From assembly GCA_035501735.1 (NCBI GenBank), contig DATJVR010000034.1, forward strand, positions 21,569-85,568: 64,000 nt of DNA. Direction: 5' to 3'. The position numbers were made by a program, and so were the translations under genes. Numbering within the stretch: position 1 is the first letter of the stretch; every line of letters starts with the position of its first letter. Positions 59,982 through 64,000 of this stretch are shown one piece after another. The DNA is from PNAI01 sp035501735. GTDB lineage: Bacteria > Pseudomonadota > Alphaproteobacteria > Rhizobiales > Xanthobacteraceae. The notes under the pieces are model-generated. The model saw nothing but the letters and a program-made list of their open reading frames with translations, was not told where the DNA came from and did no database searches.

Positions 59982-62900
59982 TCTGCGGCCTCCATCTTGG
60001 GAGCAATCGCCAAGGGTTCGGGTTGATCAGCTGTGGGTTTGTCGAGCCAGTCGACTTTCGACATTTTGCGGACGATGACGAACTCGTCGCGATTGGTGCC
60101 GATCGTGCCGTAATAGTTGAAACCGTATGACTGCTGCGCGTAGCCGCCGATCATGTGCGTCGGCTTCACGACAGTGCGCGTCACTGAATTGTGGATGCCG
60201 CCGCGCTGGCCGGTAACTTCCGAGCCCGGCACGTTCACGATCTTCTCCTGCGCGTGATACATCAGGCACATGCCCTGCTTCACGCGTTGCGAAACCACCG
60301 CGCGCGCCACCAATGCTCCGTTGGAGTTGTAGGCCTCGATCCAGTCGTTATCGACGATGTCCGCCTTCTTGGCGTCGGTTTCGCTGATCCAAACAATCGG
60401 TCCGCCACGCGAGAGCGTGAGCATCAGCAGATTGTCGGTGTATGTGGAGTGAATGCCCCACTTCTGATGCGGGGTAATGAAGTTGAGCACCACTTGTTTT
60501 TCACCGTTCGGTTTGGAGTCGATGACCGGCTTCACGGCCTTGAGATCGACCGGCGGACGATAGACGCAGAGCGCCTCGCCGAACGCGCGCATCCAGAGAT
60601 GATCCTGGTAGAGCTGCTGCCGGCCTGTCAGCGTCCGCCATGGGATGAGCTCATGCACGTTGGTGTAGCCGGCGTTGTAGCAGACCTTTTCGGACTCCAG
60701 CCCCGACCAGGTCGGCGCCGAAATAATCTTGCGCGGCTGCGCTACGACATCGCGAAAGCGGATTTTTTCGTCTTCCTTTGGAACCGCGAGATGAGTGTGT
60801 TCCCGGCCGGTCGTTTTCGACAGAGCCTCCCACGCCTTCACAGCGACCTCGCCATTGGTTTCCGGCGCAAGCGTCAGGATCACCTCAGTCGCGTCGATGT
60901 CAGTCTCGATCTTCGCCAGACCCTTGGTCTGCCCCTCGTCGGTCACGGCTCCGTTCAGCCGCTTGAGCAGATCGACCTCGTGCTCGGTGTTCCAGGCGAT
61001 GCCTTTCACACCGTTGCCAAGCTTGGACATGAGTGGGCCGAGTGCAATGTAGCGTTTGTAGAGGTTCGGATAGTCACGCTCGACCACAGCGACCGAAGGC
61101 ATAGTCTTGCCGGGAATGGCCTCTACCTCGCCTTTCTTCCATTCCTTGACGTCGATCGCTTGCGCGATTTCGGCCGGCGTGTCGTGCAGGATCGGGGTCA
61201 ATACAACGTCCTTCTCGACACCGAGTATCTCCGGTGCGACTTCGGAAAACGTCCTGGCGATCGCCTTGTAGATCTCCCAATCGCTCTTGCACTCCCACAC
61301 CGGATCGACCGCCGCCGTCAGCGGATGGATGAAGGGATGCATGTCCGAGGTATTGAGATCGTTTTTCTCGTACCAGGTCGCGGTCGGCAGCACGATGTCG
61401 GAATAGACGCAGGTCGTCGACATGCGGAAGTCGAGCGTGACCAACAGATCGAGCTTTCCTTTCGGCGCTTCGGCGTGCCACGTCACCTCTTTCGGCTTCT
61501 TCTTGCCGGTCTCGCCAAGGTCCTTGCCCTGCACGCCGTGCGTCGTGCCAAGAAAGTGTTTGAGGAAATATTCATGCCCCTTGCCCGACGAGCCGAGCAG
61601 ATTGGAGCGCCACACGAACATGTTGCGGGGCCAATTGTCAGGATTGTCCGGGTCTTCGCAGGCCATCTGCAGCTCACCGGATTTCAGCGCCTTCGCGACG
61701 AAATCCTTCGGCTCCATTTTCGCGACGGCGGCTTGCCCAGCGATGGTGAGCGGATTCTGCTTGAGCTGCGGCGCGGACGGCAGCCAGCCCATGCGTTCCG
61801 CGCGCACGTTGTAGTCGATCAGCGCGCCATCCCACGGTCCGGGCGGCGCGGTCGGCGAAATAATCTCATCGACGCCGAGAGTCTCGTATCGCCACTGGTC
61901 GGTATGTGCATAGAAAAACGACGTTGAGTTCATCTGGCGCGGCGGCCGACCCCAGTCGAGCGCGAAGGCCAGCGGCAGCCAGCCCGATTGCGGGCGCAAT
62001 TTTTCCTGCCCGACATAGTGCGACCAGCCGCCGCCCGACTGGCCCACGCATCCGCACATCACCAGCATGTTGATGACGCCGCGGTAGTTCATGTCCGAAT
62101 GGTACCAATGGTTCATCGCCGCGCCGATGATCACCATCGAGCGGCCTTTGGTCTTTTCGGCATTGAGTGCGAATTCGCGCGCGACGGTGATGATCTGGTC
62201 GCGCGGCACGCCGGTAATCTTCTCCGCCCAGGCCGGCGTGTAGGGCACGTTCTCGTCGTAACTCTTCGCGACATGGGTGCCGCCGAAACCGCGGTCAAGG
62301 CCGTAGTTCGCGACGAACAGATCGAACACCGTCGCGATTATCGCCTCGCCATCTTTGAGCGCGATGCGTTTTACCGGCACTTTCCGCACGAGCACGCCCG
62401 GATGATCGGTGCCCTTGAAGGCATCGTGCTCGCGGTTGCCGAAATAAGGAAATGCGACGTCGGCAAGCTCATCCTTGTCATTCGCAAACGTCAGTTGCAG
62501 GTTGGTGTCCTGCCCGTCCGACTGCTTCTCCTCCAGATTCCACTTGCCTTTTTCGCCCCAGCGGAAACCAACCGACCCGCGCGGCACCACAACGCTTTCC
62601 GCAGTTTCGTCATATGCCACTGTCTTCCATTCGGGGTTGTTGGTCTCGCCCAGATTGTCCGTGAAGTCGGAGGCGCGCAGCATCCGATCGGGTACGAACT
62701 TGTCGCCTTGCTTTGCCAGGCGCACCAGCATCGGCATGTCGGTATATTGCCGGACATAATCCTCGAAATATTCCGCCTGACGATCGAGATAGAATTCGCG
62801 CAGGATGACGTGACCCATCGCCATGGCGAGCGCCGCATCCGTTCCTTGCTTCACCGAAATCCAGAGATCGGCGAATTTCGAGGCTTCCGAATAATCGGGG

Positions 62901-63742
62901 CAGATCACCACACTCTTGGCGCCGCGGTAGCGGGCCTCGGTGTAGAAATGCGCATCCGGCGTCCGCGTTTGCGGAACGTTCGAGCCCCACAGAATGAGGA
63001 AACCGGAGTTGTACCAATCCGCACTTTCGGGGACGTCGGTCTGCTCGCCCCAGGTCTGCGGCGACGACGGCGGCAGGTCGCAATACCAATCGTAGAACGA
63101 CATGCACACACCGCCGAGCAGCGACAGGTAACGAGAGCCTGCGGCATAGGACACCATCGACATTGCCGGAATCGGTGAGAAACCAATCACGCGGTCTGGT
63201 CCGTATTTCTTCACCGTGTAGGCGTTGGCGGCTGCGATGATTTCGGTGACTTCGTCCCAGGTCGCGCGCACGAAACCGCCAAGGCCGCGCTTATTGACAT
63301 AAGCCGCGCGCTTTTTCGGATCTTCCACGATCGAGGCCCACGCCCCGACCGGAGTGCGCAGCAGACGCGCGTCGCGCCAGAGCTTGAGCAAACGCGAACG
63401 CACGAGCGGATACTTCACCCGGTTACCGGAGTAGAGATACCAGGAGTAGCTCGCGCCGCGGGAGCAGCCGCGCGGCTCGTGATTGGGCAGTTCGGGCCGC
63501 GTGCGCGGATAATCGGTCTGCTGCGTTTCCCAGGTGACGACGCCGCCTTTGACATAGATCTTCCAACTGCACGAGCCGGTGCAGTTCACGCCGTGCGTCG
63601 AGCGCACGATCTTGTCGTGCTGCCAGCGCTGGCGATAGCCTTCCTCCCAGGTGCGGTCCTCGTGGCGCGTCTCGCCCAGCCCGCCGCTGAAGCTCTCGCG
63701 GGCGCGGGTGAAATAGGTCAGCCGATCGATGAAGTGACTCAT
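59978..63742 (-). CDS. narG: Respiratory nitrate reductase alpha subunit NarG
   Basis: A 1254-aa bis-MGD molybdenum subunit that reduces nitrate on the cytoplasmic side. The N-terminal FS0 cluster has the characteristic His ligand: His50, Cys54, Cys58 in STHGVNCTGSCSWK, with the fourth ligand in NHEPRGCSRGASYSW. YDWYCDLPPSSPQTWGEQTDVPES is the Mo-Asp region. No twin-arginine signal, as expected for a NarJ-guided cytoplasmic subunit. Start overlaps the narK stop (ATGA). Confidence 0.98.
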   Translation of the reverse strand: MSHFIDRLTYFTRARESFSGGLGETRHEDRTWEEGYRQRWQHDKIVRSTHGVNCTGSCSWKIYVKGGVVTWETQQTDYPRTRPELPNHEPRGCSRGASYSWYLYSGNRVKYPLVRSRLLKLWRDARLLRTPVGAWASIVEDPKKRAAYVNKRGLGGFVRATWDEVTEIIAAANAYTVKKYGPDRVIGFSPIPAMSMVSYAAGSRYLSLLGGVCMSFYDWYCDLPPSSPQTWGEQTDVPESADWYNSGFLILWGSNVPQTRTPDAHFYTEARYRGAKSVVICPDYSEASKFADLWISVKQGTDAALAMAMGHVILREFYLDRQAEYFEDYVRQYTDMPMLVRLAKQGDKFVPDRMLRASDFTDNLGETNNPEWKTVAYDETAESVVVPRGSVGFRWGEKGKWNLEEKQSDGQDTNLQLTFANDKDELADVAFPYFGNREHDAFKGTDHPGVLVRKVPVKRIALKDGEAIIATVFDLFVANYGLDRGFGGTHVAKSYDENVPYTPAWAEKITGVPRDQIITVAREFALNAEKTKGRSMVIIGAAMNHWYHSDMNYRGVINMLVMCGCVGQSGGGWSHYVGQEKLRPQSGWLPLAFALDWGRPPRQMNSTSFFYAHTDQWRYETLGVDEIISPTAPPGPWDGALIDYNVRAERMGWLPSAPQLKQNPLTIAGQAAVAKMEPKDFVAKALKSGELQMACEDPDNPDNWPRNMFVWRSNLLGSSGKGHEYFLKHFLGTTHGVQGKDLGETGKKKPKEVTWHAEAPKGKLDLLVTLDFRMSTTCVYSDIVLPTATWYEKNDLNTSDMHPFIHPLTAAVDPVWECKSDWEIYKAIARTFSEVAPEILGVEKDVVLTPILHDTPAEIAQAIDVKEWKKGEVEAIPGKTMPSVAVVERDYPNLYKRYIALGPLMSKLGNGVKGIAWNTEHEVDLLKRLNGAVTDEGQTKGLAKIETDIDATEVILTLAPETNGEVAVKAWEALSKTTGREHTHLAVPKEDEKIRFRDVVAQPRKIISAPTWSGLESEKVCYNAGYTNVHELIPWRTLTGRQQLYQDHLWMRAFGEALCVYRPPVDLKAVKPVIDSKPNGEKQVVLNFITPHQKWGIHSTYTDNLLMLTLSRGGPIVWISETDAKKADIVDNDWIEAYNSNGALVARAVVSQRVKQGMCLMYHAQEKIVNVPGSEVTGQRGGIHNSVTRTVVKPTHMIGGYAQQSYGFNYYGTIGTNRDEFVIVRKMSKVDWLDKPTADQPEPLAIAPKMEAAE

Positions 63743-64000
63743 AGGCGCTCCTGCGACGTCGCGGCCATGGCGCTGCGTTCGTCCTTGCGCGCGCCGCGTG
63801 GCGGCGCGCCGATCGTCTCGCCCATCACCGGCAGACGTCGGACCTCGGTCGTGTAGTTGATGATCAGCGACACCCAGACGATGCCGTAGAGCAGCATGAA
63901 GCAGCTCGAATTGATTCCGAGCCGGTCGAGGATCGCGCCGAACATGATCGGCAGCAGGAAGCCGCCGAGGCCGCCGGCCATGCCGACGATGCCGGAGACC
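63739..64000 (-). CDS. narK: C-terminal part of a NarK-type nitrate/nitrite MFS transporter (partial)
   Basis: The last 86 codons before the stop, open to the window edge. VSGIVGMAGGLGGFLLPIMFGAI is the conserved NarK signature (nitrate/nitrite porter motif G-x-x-x-G-x-x-G-N/G-x-G) in the eleventh helix, followed by the last helix and a basic cytoplasmic tail. It imports nitrate or exports nitrite. Co-directional with narG and overlapping it by 4 bp. Confidence 0.85.
   Translation of the reverse strand, partial: VSGIVGMAGGLGGFLLPIMFGAILDRLGINSSCFMLLYGIVWVSLIINYTTEVRRLPVMGETIGAPPRGARKDERSAMAATSQERL

Noticed and set aside
58515..63178. Three long open frames (503, 578 and 396 codons) antisense to narH and narG
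   Set aside because: Arg/His-rich mirror translations of narGH with no recognisable domains.
1..64000. tRNA, rRNA, CRISPR arrays, insertion sequences, attachment sites
   Set aside because: None could be recognised by eye. A covariance and repeat search would be needed to exclude small or degenerate ones.

Overview
The window looks like chromosomal DNA from an alphaproteobacterium of the order Hyphomicrobiales (Rhizobiales), near the Bradyrhizobiaceae/Xanthobacteraceae. Reasons: fixNOQP-fixGHIS order, a UrtABCDE-UreDABCEFG urea block, PHA storage genes, a Sinorhizobium Nia-type P1B-5 ATPase, and many TTGAT-N4-ATCAA boxes of the FixK/FNR type. This placement is inferred from gene content. I saw no rRNA or tRNA gene, insertion sequence, integrase or CRISPR array.

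Layout. (1) 1-3.7 kb: an operon reading leftward (patatin-like lipase, two acetoacetate decarboxylase paralogues, start of a probable SDR) and an SDR facing away. (2) 3.8-20.6 kb: an oxygen-limitation and stress region: Ni/Fe P1B-5 ATPase with a hemerythrin domain, a MacA-MacB-cytochrome c operon, a Nudix hydrolase, phasin, PHA synthase, an MgtA-type ATPase, a DASS anion permease, a CBS-BON protein, a Met/His-rich periplasmic protein and a Crp/Fnr regulator. Six FixK/FNR boxes lie between 10.1 and 19.2 kb. One drives what looks like a 70-nt terminated RNA and another an Hsp20 remnant. (3) 20.7-27.5 kb: two MFS transporters, a COQ10-like protein, a duplicated DUF2892 protein, and a MenA-type prenyltransferase divergent from a NapC/NirT-like tetraheme and a pentaheme cytochrome. 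(4) 27.7-34.2 kb, leftward: NitT/TauT ABC importer, type III glutamine synthetase, NikR-like regulator, GdmH-like ureohydrolase and a His-rich protein. (5) 34.5-45.3 kb, rightward: urea importer and complete urease. (6) 45.4-53.4 kb: cbb3 oxidase and its assembly genes. (7) 53.4-55.8 kb: small secreted proteins and an ornithine cyclodeaminase-family enzyme. (8) 55.9-64 kb, leftward: narK(partial)-narGHJI-ppiC-small protein.

The most interesting system is blocks 4 and 5 together. They can be read as a guanidine-to-ammonia pathway: guanidine import, Ni-dependent guanidinase giving urea and ammonia, urea import, urease, and a glutamine synthetase. Two divergent sigma-54 promoter sequences face away from each other at 34.26 and 34.51 kb, suggesting shared nitrogen control. 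A 30-bp palindrome of NikR-operator geometry covers the predicted start site of the leftward operon. That operon encodes a NikR-like protein that keeps only two of the four nickel ligands of E. coli NikR. Instead of the HypA/HypB-like chaperones known beside guanidinase in cyanobacteria, the operon ends with a protein carrying a His-rich N-terminus. The guanidine assignment rests on family features and context and is not proved by sequence alone.
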